A DNA stretch of 55,746 nucleotides from CAVSPO01 sp963730005. Its GTDB lineage: Bacteria; Actinomycetota; Actinomycetes; Propionibacteriales; Propionibacteriaceae. Shown piece after piece: positions 17,968 through 26,290 of the stretch (within the stretch, counting starts at the first letter, position 1; the number at the start of each line of letters is the position of its first letter). A program made the translations under genes and the position numbers. Location of the stretch: positions 1 to 55,746 of the forward strand of contig CAVSPO010000011.1 in assembly GCA_963730005.1 (NCBI GenBank), written 5' to 3'. The notes beneath the pieces are model-generated. The model was not told where the DNA came from, did not search any database, and was given only the letters and a program-made list of their open reading frames with translations.

Positions 17968-19224
17968 TCAGTTTCGACCGATGGCAGCCGCGTCCGGTGC
18001 CTGTCCTGGCAGCGAGGTGGGGCGTCGGGTTCGCATGTCTCGAAGCATCTGGCGGAGTTCGGGTGGCATCGGGACTGCTCGGGGTCGGGGCTGGACGTCG
18101 TGTGGGGGGTTGGTTCGTGGGGGAGTGTTGGCGTGGGGGTGGTCTGCGTCATGGTCGATTTGGTCGAAGTACCACTTGACGAAGGCCAGGGGGTGACGGA
18201 CCTCTGAGCGGACCGGGGATGTGTAGCCGATACCGTGCGGCCCGTCTGACTCGATGTTGATGCGGTCCATCGCCTCCACGAGTTGGCTGGCCGTCCAGGG
18301 TCTTGTGGCTTTCGCGAAGCGGGTGACGAGTGGCGCCAATCTGCCGGGTTTCAGTCCGGCTAGGTACGGGATACGCAAGATCAGGCTGTGGGCGAGCTTC
18401 CATGCGGGGGTTTCGGCCCGCTTGTGTTGGTGGCGGTGCCGCGTAGCGGCGCTTGTTGTCTTCGCCGTCAGGCGAGGTTGTGAAGGAATAAGACTTTCTG
18501 AACCTAAGTAGTGACTACTACCTCTGGTAGGGGTGACATGATCCACTGGCTGCGGGGGTGGGATGGCGTCGGCTGGGATGCAGAAGTCGGCCACGGTGGA
18601 CAGGCCGCGTTGTGGGGAGCCGGCTGCCCTAGCGGTGAGGGTCTCTTCCAGGTTGAGCATGCGGCCTTTGACGACTTCGACCCTTAGTCCGAGTTCGTTG
18701 GCGACTTTTCGGCAGCGTTGGACGGTGCGTTTGGCGCATCCGAGCAGCTGCGCAAGGGTGCTGGGGCGGACGATGCAGGTGCGTCCTGAGCGACGTTCTT
18801 GCACGTAGAGCGTCTCTGCTGCGATCCAGCGCCGCAGTGTGTCGTCTGCGACTTTGTGGGCTTTGAGGACGTCCTGGTTCGCGGCGAGGGCGGCGGGCAC
18901 GACCACCTCGAGGTAGTGCTCGCGGCTGCTCCAGCCGATGCGGCCGGTGCGGGCACCGGGCTCTGGCTGGGAGTTGCGGATGGGGCTTCTGATACCCCAG
19001 CGGGGCAGCACGTCTCGCTCCGTGGTTCCCACGCGCAGGATCTGTCCGGCATGGACGGGGGAGAGGACGCACCGGGGTCGGGCGGGCAGACCGTGCTGGC
19101 CTACGCGTGCGGTCCGGCGTTGGAAAGCGTCGCGTGGGCTGACAGCCTGAAGGGGGAGCATGCCTTGCGGCACGCCGGGATGGTGGCGCGCGTCACGAGG
19201 GCGCGCTACAGTAGCGGACAGCAC
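17968..19224 (-). CDS. Probable replication initiator with helix-turn-helix region
   Basis: A 418-residue basic protein. A central HTH region reads STLAQLLGCAKRTVQRCRKVANELGL and is preceded by LAANQDVLKAHKVADDTLRRWI, suggesting a pair of winged-helix-like DNA-binding domains. The C-terminal half contains LAHSLILRIPYLAGLKPGRL and HPLAFVKWYFDQID, seen in replication proteins of actinobacterial plasmids by my recollection. The GTG start has AAAGGGA at a suitable distance. It is transcribed toward parA and the palindromes. The replication role is inferred from context; a transcription factor is the alternative. Confidence 0.6.
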   Translation of the reverse strand: MLSATVARPRDARHHPGVPQGMLPLQAVSPRDAFQRRTARVGQHGLPARPRCVLSPVHAGQILRVGTTERDVLPRWGIRSPIRNSQPEPGARTGRIGWSSREHYLEVVVPAALAANQDVLKAHKVADDTLRRWIAAETLYVQERRSGRTCIVRPSTLAQLLGCAKRTVQRCRKVANELGLRVEVVKGRMLNLEETLTARAAGSPQRGLSTVADFCIPADAIPPPQPVDHVTPTRGSSHYLGSESLIPSQPRLTAKTTSAATRHRHQHKRAETPAWKLAHSLILRIPYLAGLKPGRLAPLVTRFAKATRPWTASQLVEAMDRINIESDGPHGIGYTSPVRSEVRHPLAFVKWYFDQIDHDADHPHANTPPRTNPPHDVQPRPRAVPMPPELRQMLRDMRTRRPTSLPGQAPDAAAIGRN

Positions 19225-19298
19225 AACAGATCCCTTTCGGAGGGGGTTCTACAGATCGGTGGCCACCGCTGGTAACGGTGGGTCACTTCACATCGTTG

Positions 19299-19330
19299 AG
19301 AGGGACGATCCTGGGGAGGATCGTCCCTCT
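19299..19330. terminator. Strong bidirectional hairpin terminator
   Basis: A perfect 13-base stem (AGAGGGACGATCC and its complement) with a 6-base loop lies just after the stop of the minus-strand operon that ends in the small DNA-binding protein. It separates that operon from the replication-initiator gene. Confidence 0.8.
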
Positions 19331-19335
19331 TGCAT

Positions 19336-19635
19336 TTAGCCGGTCATGGGTAGGCCCTCCTGAGAGTTGCTCCGACGCGTCGACTCGAACGGGCGGCCTG
19401 ACGGCCGGTCGGTGGCATTGACGCGTCCCATGACGACGCGTTCCAGGTAGGTCTGTACGGAGACCCCTTCGGCGGCAGCTCGGCTGCGCAGCGCAGCTCG
19501 ATCTTCAAAGCTGAGCCGGAAGGCCACCATGGCACTGCGGTCGTTGCTGCGGTGTGTGCTGCCTGCGGTCATGCTGGCCAGCTTGGCACACCACCCCCGG
19601 CCGGGCATCCAGATATCTGCGCGTGTCGCGATCAT
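19336..19635 (-). CDS. Ribbon-helix-helix-like small protein
   Basis: A 99-residue protein if the ATG overlapping the upstream stop (ATGA) is used; an internal ATG at 19572 would give 78 residues. The central part, MVAFRLSFEDRAALRSRAAA then EGVSVQTYLERVV, fits an Arc/MetJ-type ribbon-helix-helix fold. The tail is Ser/Arg-rich. It is the last gene of the minus-strand operon and lies before a strong terminator. It probably regulates the operon or takes part in relaxosome assembly; this is inference. Confidence 0.6.
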   Translation of the reverse strand: MIATRADIWMPGRGWCAKLASMTAGSTHRSNDRSAMVAFRLSFEDRAALRSRAAAEGVSVQTYLERVVMGRVNATDRPSGRPFESTRRSNSQEGLPMTG

Positions 19636-21158
19636 TTCTTGGCTGTTTCTGCTGGCAGGGGGGTGGCGGTGCTGTTCGTGGCGGGCAGGCCGTAGAGGCG
19701 GACGCCGTCGCTGTCTTCGGCTGCTACGACGAGCAGTTCCCTGGTGTTTGCGACGGGGACGCTGATGGCGACGTGTCCGGTTTGGGTGGTGGTGGCTCCT
19801 GCGCGGTCGGTGCTGAGGAGCAGGGTCCTCGAGCGCCGCGACCAGGCTCGGTCGTTGAGGACGGTGGCTGTGACCCAATCGCGGGGCAGTGGGGTGCTGG
19901 TGCCGGCGGTGATGTCGATGACGGTGCGGCCGTAGATGCCCCAGGTGCCGTCGGGTGATGGCTGCCATTCTCCGGGGCGGGGGATTGTGCTGGTGGCGGC
20001 GGTTGCAGTGAGGTGGACGGTGGTCTGCATGGATTGTGCGATCGCGTGGCCGGAGATCGTCGTGGTCGGGTTGGGGGTTCGTTCGTTGGGTGCCCACGCG
20101 AACAGGAGCGTGTCGCCGGCGATGCCGACCGGGCCGATGGGGCGGACGTCTGGGCTGGGGGCCTGGAGTAGGAGGGGGTCGGGTGCTGTGGCGGGATCGG
20201 TGATGGCCCACCATTGGGCGGTGGGGCTGGCGACGATGAGGCTGTTGTCCAGGACGGCTACAGGTCGCCCGCCGGCCGGGATGACTCTGGCCACCAGCGT
20301 CCCGGCCTGGATGATCCGCGCCGACGTGTTATCGGCGGAGATGATGACACCGCCGGGTGTGATGGTGACTTTGGCGCCGGTGTCGAGGGCGAGCTTGTAG
20401 CGGGTCTGGCCGGCGGTGTCGATGAGGAGCAGTGTGTCGCTGCTGGCAGCCGCGATGAGGGTTTCACCGTCCACGGTCGTCAGTTCGGGGCCGGCAGTGA
20501 GGGTCTTGCCGAGTGGTACGGCCCATCGGGGTTGGCCGGTGGCGACGTCCAGCGCGGTGATGCTCGTTGTTGGGCCGGCCGCGGTGCCCAGGACCAGCGT
20601 GTCGGGGAGCGCGATGACGCGGGGGCTGGAGGTCGCTGCGGTCGGTGAGTACCAGACGGCGTGGGTTGACCATCCGTCTGGTGCGAGCGCGGGCAGCTCG
20701 GATGGGGTAGCGGTGGGCTGCACGGTGACGGTGGTGACCGGGGCAGACGCTGCGTTGGGGCGGGTCGCGATCAGGGCCGCGGCGGTGGCGATGATCGTCA
20801 CAGCGAGGACGCCGGCTCCGATGGCTATGCCTAGGGTCTTGGCTGGCCGTCCGCGGCGTGCGGGCTTGGACAAGTCATGCACGGTGCCGTCTGCTTGGAC
20901 GACCATCGGCCAGGTTCGCCCATCGAGGTGAACGGCGGAGGCTCGCACGGCTTTGAGGGGCCGGGCGGCTGCCCGGGCTGCTACGGCTTGGAGGCAGGCA
21001 GCTCGGACGTCATCCTCCGATCCTGTGGCGATGGCGACTCCGTCAACGTGGCCGCTGTAGGTGCCATCGTCGTGAACGTCGATGTTCATGCGGACAACAG
21101 GGTAGGTGGGTACGGAGGTCGGATCGAACGGCGCGGCGTGGGTGGGGTTGGTGGTCAT
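19632..21158 (-). CDS. Membrane-anchored PQQ-like beta-propeller protein of the transfer system
   Basis: A 508-residue protein. Residues 1-105 are cytoplasmic, with VRMNIDVHDDGTYSGHVDGV and a basic RRGRPAK stretch. A single membrane helix (TLGIAIGAGVLAVTIIATAA) follows, then an extracytoplasmic region with repeated blades such as ITALDVATGQPRWAVPLG. The ATG overlaps the upstream lipoprotein stop (ATGA), which fixes the start; a much longer upstream frame is spurious. Such propellers accompany Gram-positive conjugation genes and may scaffold the machine at the cell surface. Precise role unknown. Confidence 0.75.
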   Translation of the reverse strand: MTTNPTHAAPFDPTSVPTYPVVRMNIDVHDDGTYSGHVDGVAIATGSEDDVRAACLQAVAARAAARPLKAVRASAVHLDGRTWPMVVQADGTVHDLSKPARRGRPAKTLGIAIGAGVLAVTIIATAAALIATRPNAASAPVTTVTVQPTATPSELPALAPDGWSTHAVWYSPTAATSSPRVIALPDTLVLGTAAGPTTSITALDVATGQPRWAVPLGKTLTAGPELTTVDGETLIAAASSDTLLLIDTAGQTRYKLALDTGAKVTITPGGVIISADNTSARIIQAGTLVARVIPAGGRPVAVLDNSLIVASPTAQWWAITDPATAPDPLLLQAPSPDVRPIGPVGIAGDTLLFAWAPNERTPNPTTTISGHAIAQSMQTTVHLTATAATSTIPRPGEWQPSPDGTWGIYGRTVIDITAGTSTPLPRDWVTATVLNDRAWSRRSRTLLLSTDRAGATTTQTGHVAISVPVANTRELLVVAAEDSDGVRLYGLPATNSTATPLPAETAKK

Positions 21159-21745
21159 GATGTCGGGGCTACTTCCTGGACCAGCCACTGATGGCGATCG
21201 GATACGAGGGTGAGGATCGTGGCCCAGCTGCGCGGTTGTCCCGTCCAGCCGTCGGCCACGGGTGTTTGGGTCACGACGTAGGCCCGGACAACTCGGGTGT
21301 CTGTGTCGGTTTCGGTGCCGATCGTCTGAAGGTGCGCGGTGACCTGGTACCGGCCACCGTGTGCGACCAGCTCGTTCCAGCTGGAGTCTGCGCGGCTGTC
21401 GCGGGGTTCGCGCAGGGCTGCGGCAAGCTCCGGCCCCGCGAACGTTGCGGCCCGCGCTGAAGCATCCTGTGGCCCGTGGTCGGTTCGGGTGTCGCTGCTG
21501 TAGGCGGCGATCAGGAACGCCGCACCGACTTGCTCTGCTTGGCTGTAGTCGGCCGGGGGGATAGGTGTCGGGGTCTCGCCATGCCCTGTGGCCACGCGAG
21601 TCGATGGGCTCGCGGCTGGGGTGGGGGTCGCCATCGAACTGGGGGTGACGGTGACCGTGACAGTTGCGGTGGGCTGTGGCGTGCCGCACGACGTGAGCGT
21701 CACGGTCGCAGCAAGGGCAAGCAGGGTAGTGCGGCGCCGGTTCAT
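21155..21745 (-). CDS. Conjugation-associated lipoprotein
   Basis: A 196-residue lipoprotein: a short basic N-terminus (MNRRR), a hydrophobic core and a lipobox LTSC, followed by a Thr/Pro-rich linker. The folded part (residues about 70-196, with VGAAFLIAAYSSDTR and SWATILTLVSDRHQWLVQEV) resembles a VirB8/NTF2-like cone domain. Both ends overlap neighbours by ATGA, so the gene is part of a tightly coupled operon. It would sit outside the membrane and interact with the transfer channel. Confidence 0.7.
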   Translation of the reverse strand: MNRRRTTLLALAATVTLTSCGTPQPTATVTVTVTPSSMATPTPAASPSTRVATGHGETPTPIPPADYSQAEQVGAAFLIAAYSSDTRTDHGPQDASARAATFAGPELAAALREPRDSRADSSWNELVAHGGRYQVTAHLQTIGTETDTDTRVVRAYVVTQTPVADGWTGQPRSWATILTLVSDRHQWLVQEVAPTS

Positions 21746-22725
21746 GAGATCACCGTTGCTGGGTCGATCGGTGCGCCGTTTTGGGTGACGCTGAAGTGCA
21801 GATGGCAGCCGGTTGACCATCCGGTGGTTCCGACGTAGCCGACGATCTGGCCGGCAGTGACGGTTTGGCCGACGCTGACAGGGAAGCTGGTCATGTGGCT
21901 GTAGGAGCTGCCCGTCACAGCGTTGTGCTGGAGTACGACGCGGTTACCGAAGCCGCCGGCGACGCCGGCGAAAGTGACGGTGCCAGGCCACGGGGCAATG
22001 ACCGGTGTCCCGCAGGGGGAACCGAAGTCGATGCCATCGTGCAGCTCGGAGTACCCGCCGATGGGATTGAACCGGTAGCCAAACGGCGAGGTGACCGGTG
22101 CGTTCACCGGCCAGCCGCCGGTGCCGTTCAGATCACCCATGCCCGCCGGGCTGCCGCCGGTGATGGTGCCGTACTGCTCGACCATGCCCAGAATGAGGGG
22201 GACATACGACTGGGTTTCCGGGTACGGGGGGATGCCACGGTGGGCGATCACCGCGCCGGGACCCGCGTTGTATGCGGCAAGAGCAAGCTCGGTCAGCGTT
22301 TGCGTGAAGCCGGCATCGCGGAGAATGCCGACCAGGGCACAGTCGAAGATGCCTTGGGCCATGATCGCGTCTTCAGGCTCGAACGGGTTGGCGGTCCCGT
22401 TGCCGTTGGCATCGACCCCGTATGCCGCCCACGTGCCCGGCATGAACTGGCTGAGACCTTGGGCGCCGACCGGGCTGACCGCGTTCGGATTCCAACCCGA
22501 CTCCTGGGCGATCTGAGCGGCGATGAGCGGCGCAGGGAACTCCGGGCAGAGAGACCCGGCCTTGATCACCCATGATTCCCACCCGTTGGGCACCTTGCCA
22601 GGCGTCAACTGACCTGCCAGTCCTGGCGGGGATGGCTGCTCGGAAACAGCGATCACCACCAGCATCATGAAGCCCAGCAGCGTCGCCACGACAGCTGTCA
22701 CCACAGCCGGTAAAGCCTTGCCCAT
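21742..22725 (-). CDS. VirB1-like lytic transglycosylase fused to an M23 peptidase
   Basis: A 327-residue cell-wall enzyme. An N-terminal membrane segment (ATLLGFMMLVVIAV) is followed by an SLT domain with catalytic Glu in AAQIAQESGWNP, then GLSQFMPGTWAAYG and LALAAYNAGPGAV. The C-terminal M23 domain has ELHDGIDFGSPCGTPV and CHLHFSV, with the expected zinc ligands. Such fusions open the peptidoglycan locally for the conjugation channel of Gram-positive elements. It is coupled by overlap with the lipoprotein gene downstream. All catalytic residues appear intact. Confidence 0.9.
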   Translation of the reverse strand: MGKALPAVVTAVVATLLGFMMLVVIAVSEQPSPPGLAGQLTPGKVPNGWESWVIKAGSLCPEFPAPLIAAQIAQESGWNPNAVSPVGAQGLSQFMPGTWAAYGVDANGNGTANPFEPEDAIMAQGIFDCALVGILRDAGFTQTLTELALAAYNAGPGAVIAHRGIPPYPETQSYVPLILGMVEQYGTITGGSPAGMGDLNGTGGWPVNAPVTSPFGYRFNPIGGYSELHDGIDFGSPCGTPVIAPWPGTVTFAGVAGGFGNRVVLQHNAVTGSSYSHMTSFPVSVGQTVTAGQIVGYVGTTGWSTGCHLHFSVTQNGAPIDPATVIS

Positions 22726-22764
22726 CAGATTCTCCAGGGGGTGGGGGAGTCACGTTGAAGAGCG

Positions 22765-23031
22765 CTACTCCTTCATTGGTTCCGGACGGTTGCCGCCAGC
22801 AAGGATGAACTCCTGCAGCGCGCTGCGCAAACAGCGCCACTCACCGCCAACCTTGAAGCCGGGTAGATCGCCTTTCCTCAACAAGGTCGCGACATGAGTC
22901 GGGTCCATCCGGAAGATCCGAGCGACCTCGTCCGTCCGTAGAACGGTCGGGAAGTCCCGTAGCTCCGGAAGAACATCACTGTCCTTGCCAGTGGCCGATT
23001 CCGATTCTGCCCGCTCATCTGCGTGCGTCAT
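22765..23031 (-). CDS. AlpA/excisionase-type helix-turn-helix protein
   Basis: An 88-residue protein with a MerR-like HTH: VLRTDEVARIFRMDPTHVAT followed by LLRKGDLPGFKVGGEWRCLR, the standard layout of the helix-turn-helix DNA-binding domain 17 (excisionase/AlpA) family. GAGGAGGA lies just before the ATG. It heads the minus-strand operon and is divergent from the main transfer operon, so it probably regulates one or both. It may also act as an excision directionality factor. Confidence 0.8.
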   Translation of the reverse strand: MTHADERAESESATGKDSDVLPELRDFPTVLRTDEVARIFRMDPTHVATLLRKGDLPGFKVGGEWRCLRSALQEFILAGGNRPEPMKE

Positions 23032-23115
23032 CGGAGTCCTCCTCGTCGAATGACTGAACCATAGCCCGTAATGGCCTCAAATGGCAATGGATGGTCCCAA
23101 ACGAGCTCACATGAG

Positions 23116-23144
23116 TTGATTCTGTGGGCCACTGGCGTTACGCT
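23116..23144 (+). promoter_or_regulatory. Probable sigma-70-type promoter of the transfer operon
   Basis: TTGATT (23116-23121) and TACGCT (23139-23144) are separated by exactly 17 bases and lie about 45 bases before the first gene of the plus-strand transfer operon. It shares the intergenic region with the AlpA-type regulator reading the other way. Confidence 0.6.
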
Positions 23145-23188
23145 CCTAACGTCTGAAGAAACTTCCTCACCCCCAACGGAGGTTGAAC

Positions 23189-23830
23189 ATGGGCCATATC
23201 GGCGCAAGCCGGGCGAACCCCTTCGTGGTGCCGCAGGTTGTGGACGTGCATGATCCTAGCGATGCGGTACCGCACGACGAATTGTTCGGTGGCCCCCTTG
23301 AGATGACCGGACCTCCCGTTCCGCCTGGGACCCAGACGTCGATCCCGCACATCGTGCCGCGTGAGCGATTCGACGAGCAGCACCTTCCTGCCGATCAGGA
23401 GGTCGTCTTTGTGGTTGGCCTCCACGGGGGTGCCGGTGCAACCACCGTCAGCCGGCTGCTGGGCCAGCGCTACTGGCCCGCCCCGACTCGCGTGGTGCCG
23501 ACCCGCCATCAGCCCAGCAGCGTCTTGTTCGTGGCTCGTTCGAGCGGCGTGGGGATCGCGCAAGCACTCCAGGCCGGCCAGGAGTGGGGAGCCGAGCACT
23601 GGCCGGACGTCACCCGGGTAGGACTGGTCCTCGTCGCAGACGGCCCACGGACTCCCGCCGCGCTGCGTAGCCCTGCGAAACGTGCCGCGCGCCTCTTTCC
23701 CCGTGCTTGGCGGCTGTCTTGGATACCGGGCTGGCACCTGGAAGCCGTCCCAAGCATGGAAAGAATTCCCTTGTCGGCGAAGATCGCCGCGAGACAGGTC
23801 GAGAACTACTTCTTCGACAAGAAGTCCTGA
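23189..23830 (+). CDS. P-loop protein of the transfer operon, DUF6668-like
   Basis: A 213-residue protein. After a Pro-rich N-terminus comes VVFVVGLHGGAGATTVSRLL (about residues 74-93), which has the glycine-rich shape of a P-loop but lacks the Lys. A strand with VGLVLVADGPRTP and a C-terminal segment with AWRLSWIPGW follow. Proteins of this kind lead transfer operons in actinobacterial elements by my recollection (DUF6668). GGAGG lies 6 bases before the ATG, which is preferred over an in-frame TTG two codons upstream. It may be a ParA-like positioning factor; this is inferred. Confidence 0.65.
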   Translation: MGHIGASRANPFVVPQVVDVHDPSDAVPHDELFGGPLEMTGPPVPPGTQTSIPHIVPRERFDEQHLPADQEVVFVVGLHGGAGATTVSRLLGQRYWPAPTRVVPTRHQPSSVLFVARSSGVGIAQALQAGQEWGAEHWPDVTRVGLVLVADGPRTPAALRSPAKRAARLFPRAWRLSWIPGWHLEAVPSMERIPLSAKIAARQVENYFFDKKS

Positions 23831-23863
23831 GCCCCCCTACCCCCACCACAAAGGAGAACCATC

Positions 23864-24100
23864 ATGTTTGATCCCATCCCCGACCTGCCGCCGGGCATGG
23901 ACCGCATCAGCGTCGTCCTCAACTGGATCGCCTGGGCGGTCCAGCTCATCGCTGTCGCCGGCTTTGTCGTCGGTATCGGCATGCTCATTACGGGCGCCAT
24001 GAGCGGTCGTGAACAACAGGGCATGAAGATGATCATCTTCTCCATCGTGGGCGCCGTCATGCTCGGCGCTGTCGGCACCATCATGCGCGCTCTGATCTGA
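23864..24100 (+). CDS. VirB2/TrbC-like small membrane protein
   Basis: A 78-residue protein with two membrane helices (AWAVQLIAVAGFVVGIGMLI and MKMIIFSIVGAVMLGAVGTI) separated by a short polar loop, the layout of VirB2-type pilin subunits. A well-placed AAAGGAG precedes the ATG. The position before VirB8- and VirB6-like genes agrees. The N-terminus lacks an obvious cleavable signal peptide. Confidence 0.7.
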   Translation: MFDPIPDLPPGMDRISVVLNWIAWAVQLIAVAGFVVGIGMLITGAMSGREQQGMKMIIFSIVGAVMLGAVGTIMRALI

Positions 24101-24157
24101 CCTACCTCTCTCGCTTCTAACCCACCCCTGGGTTCCGCGACGCAAGGAGTACCCCCT

Positions 24158-24859
24158 ATGAAGCGCACCCACATTCTGGCCATCTTGGTGGCGGTCGCCG
24201 TCGTGGCGTTAGCCGTGTTCACGCTGGTGAGCAACCTCCGCGAGCCTGGTCCAACGGTGGTGACTGTCACTGCATCACCAACGGAACCGGCGAGCACCGC
24301 GCAACCGGCCCAACCCAGCACCACGGCGCCGACCCAGCCAGCACGAGTCGGACAATGCCCTGAAACCCCCGCCGGCCCGTTCAACGCGCTGACCACGGCA
24401 CCCGACACCACGTGGGAACTCGTCCGCAACACAGCGCTGCCACGTTCATCCGCCGGACCCGCGATTGTTGATGGTGAGGTTCGCCGCTGCTACGCGCACT
24501 CCGCAGAAGGAGCGCTCCTCGCTGCTGCGAACATAGTCACCCGGCTCGACATCCAGGCCGTGGTTGATCAGCAGTACACACCAGGGCCTGTCAAGGACAG
24601 CTTCACCAAGCAGAACCAGGAGAACCCGGGTCCGCGGCTATATCCGGTGCAGATTGCGGGCTTCTCGTTGGTGACTGTTAGCCCGGAGATGGCGCAGGTG
24701 CAGCTGGTGCTGCGCAACACCAACAACGCCTTGACTGCCGGAACTGTCCTGGTTGTCTGGGATAGCGGTGATTGGAAGGTCAACGGCACAGTGTCGCCAC
24801 CCCCGTCTGCACAGGTCGATTCTCTAGCGGGCTTTGTCTCCTGGAGCGGGGTGAATTGA
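24158..24859 (+). CDS. VirB8-like membrane-anchored protein
   Basis: A 233-residue protein with a single N-terminal helix (ILAILVAVAVVALAVFTLV), a Thr/Pro/Gln-rich linker, and an extracytoplasmic domain from about residue 75. That domain (EGALLAAANIVTRLDIQAVV, later VQLVLRNTNN and DWKVNG) matches the NTF2-like VirB8/TcpC fold seen in SCO6879-type proteins. GCAAGGAGT precedes the ATG. It would form part of the inner-membrane channel. It ends four bases before the VirB6-like start. Confidence 0.7.
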   Translation: MKRTHILAILVAVAVVALAVFTLVSNLREPGPTVVTVTASPTEPASTAQPAQPSTTAPTQPARVGQCPETPAGPFNALTTAPDTTWELVRNTALPRSSAGPAIVDGEVRRCYAHSAEGALLAAANIVTRLDIQAVVDQQYTPGPVKDSFTKQNQENPGPRLYPVQIAGFSLVTVSPEMAQVQLVLRNTNNALTAGTVLVVWDSGDWKVNGTVSPPPSAQVDSLAGFVSWSGVN

Positions 24860-24862
24860 CGC

Positions 24863-26290
24863 ATGTGTCTGCCGGGAGACTTGGGCTGTGAAGCTGCTGG
24901 CGCAGTCCTGGGTGGTGTCGCGGAGAGTGCGTTCAACGCGATCATCAAGAGCACGTTGGAGAGCGTGACGGACATGCTGGCTGCGATCTCGACGATGTGG
25001 TTTGAGGTCCCGGACCCGCAAGTGGGGGACAGCGCTTCGTTGGGCACTCCGTCTGACTCTGTTGGCTGGTTGCAGACCAACCTGGCGGGCTTGGTTCTGC
25101 TCGTCGGGATGCTGTCGTTGATGTTGGCGATCGGCCGCATGTTGTGGAACAACAGCGGTCGCGAGTTGCTCGGCGTAGCCCGGATGATTCTTGCCATGCT
25201 CGCCTCGACAGGGTTCGCCGTCGGTGTGGTGACGGTCCTGCTGGAGGCGGGCGACGCGTTCGCTCGTTGGATCGTTCAGGAGGCAGCTGGCGCACAAGCC
25301 AGTGCTGAGGCGATCGTGGCGCTATGGCCGCTGGTGGCTGATCCCGGTAAGACGTTGTGGTTGGTCCTCGGCCTGTTGGCGTTGTTGGGTGCGATCATGC
25401 AGGTCGCGTTCATGGTGGTGCGCGGTGCGGCGGTGATTGTGCTGATGGGGTTGTTGCCGCTCGTCGCGGCTAACAGTGCAACGCCGGAGGGGAACCAGCA
25501 GCTGCGCCGGGTGGTGGGGTTGCTCGCGGGGTTCGTGCTGTACAAGCCGGTCGCGGCCATCATCTACGCCGTCGGTATCCGGTTGATGCATGGCGTCGAT
25601 GGGGATTTGATGTCCGCCGTCTACGGGATGGTCATCATCATCCTGGCGGCGGTCGCGCTGCCAGCGATGATCAAGTTCTTCATGCCGGCCGCCGCAGCGG
25701 GCTCGTCGAATCTGTTCTCGGGAGGGACTGCTGCCACCGTGGCAGCTGGAGCTGCGATGGTCGCTGTTGGTGGCGGAGCTGCCCTGGCCGGCGGCGGCGG
25801 TTCAGCGGGGGTGGCTACCGCAGGCGGCGGGGGAGCGGGTAGCAGCGGGCTTGGGCGAGGGGCAGCCACAGCGCCACCTCAAGGGGGCGGGGGAGCTTCG
25901 CTGCCGGCCAGGAGGGCGGCACCGTCTGACGACCTGTCTGCGAATGTGCCCGCAGGGGGTGACGCTCACGGCATGTCGAGCGAAGGGCAGTCGAGCACTG
26001 GAGGCTCACCAAGCGCGGCCCCGTCCGGTGCCGCCCACGTCCAGGGACAGTCGACCACGGGAAGCTCACCAAGCGCGGCCCCGTCTGGAGCCGCCCACGT
26101 CCAAGGGCAGTCGAGCCCTGGAGGCTCACCGAGCGCGGCCCCGTCTGGTGCCGCCCACGTCCAGGGACAGTCGAGCGCATCTGGGGCTATGTTCCGTTCC
26201 CCTCGCGGTGTCCTGGGGGATGTGGGTTCGTCGATGGTCGCGCGGGGGAGTGGCGGTACCGATCCGGTTGAGCCTGAAGGGAGCCAGTGA
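24863..26290 (+). CDS. VirB6/TrbL-like polytopic membrane protein with repeat tail
   Basis: A 475-residue protein. The first 290 residues contain six or so membrane helices (AGLVLLVGMLSLMLAIGRML; LWLVLGLLALLGAIM; VVRGAAVIVLMGLLPLVAA; VYGMVIIILAAVALPAMI), as in VirB6/TrbL channel components. The last 180 residues are Gly/Ala/Ser-rich and disordered and include three tandem 19-residue repeats. Its TGA overlaps the next ATG. A highly reiterated cytoplasmic or surface tail is unusual in length for this family. Confidence 0.75.
   Translation: MCLPGDLGCEAAGAVLGGVAESAFNAIIKSTLESVTDMLAAISTMWFEVPDPQVGDSASLGTPSDSVGWLQTNLAGLVLLVGMLSLMLAIGRMLWNNSGRELLGVARMILAMLASTGFAVGVVTVLLEAGDAFARWIVQEAAGAQASAEAIVALWPLVADPGKTLWLVLGLLALLGAIMQVAFMVVRGAAVIVLMGLLPLVAANSATPEGNQQLRRVVGLLAGFVLYKPVAAIIYAVGIRLMHGVDGDLMSAVYGMVIIILAAVALPAMIKFFMPAAAAGSSNLFSGGTAATVAAGAAMVAVGGGAALAGGGGSAGVATAGGGGAGSSGLGRGAATAPPQGGGGASLPARRAAPSDDLSANVPAGGDAHGMSSEGQSSTGGSPSAAPSGAAHVQGQSTTGSSPSAAPSGAAHVQGQSSPGGSPSAAPSGAAHVQGQSSASGAMFRSPRGVLGDVGSSMVARGSGGTDPVEPEGSQ
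25984..26182 (+). repeat. Three tandem 57-bp repeats inside the VirB6-like gene
   Basis: Each unit encodes 19 residues of the form GQSSTGGSPSAAPSGAAHV, with a partial fourth (GQSSASG). The copies differ at only a few bases, which suggests recent expansion or slippage. The reading frame is preserved. Confidence 0.8.

Noticed and set aside
21159..21689. Upstream extension of the beta-propeller gene to 685 codons
   Set aside because: It lies antisense-free but out of frame over the lipoprotein gene; the ATGA overlap at 21155-21158 marks the true start.
25984..26182. CRISPR or intergenic repeat array
   Set aside because: The repeats are in frame within a coding region and are 57 bases, a multiple of three.
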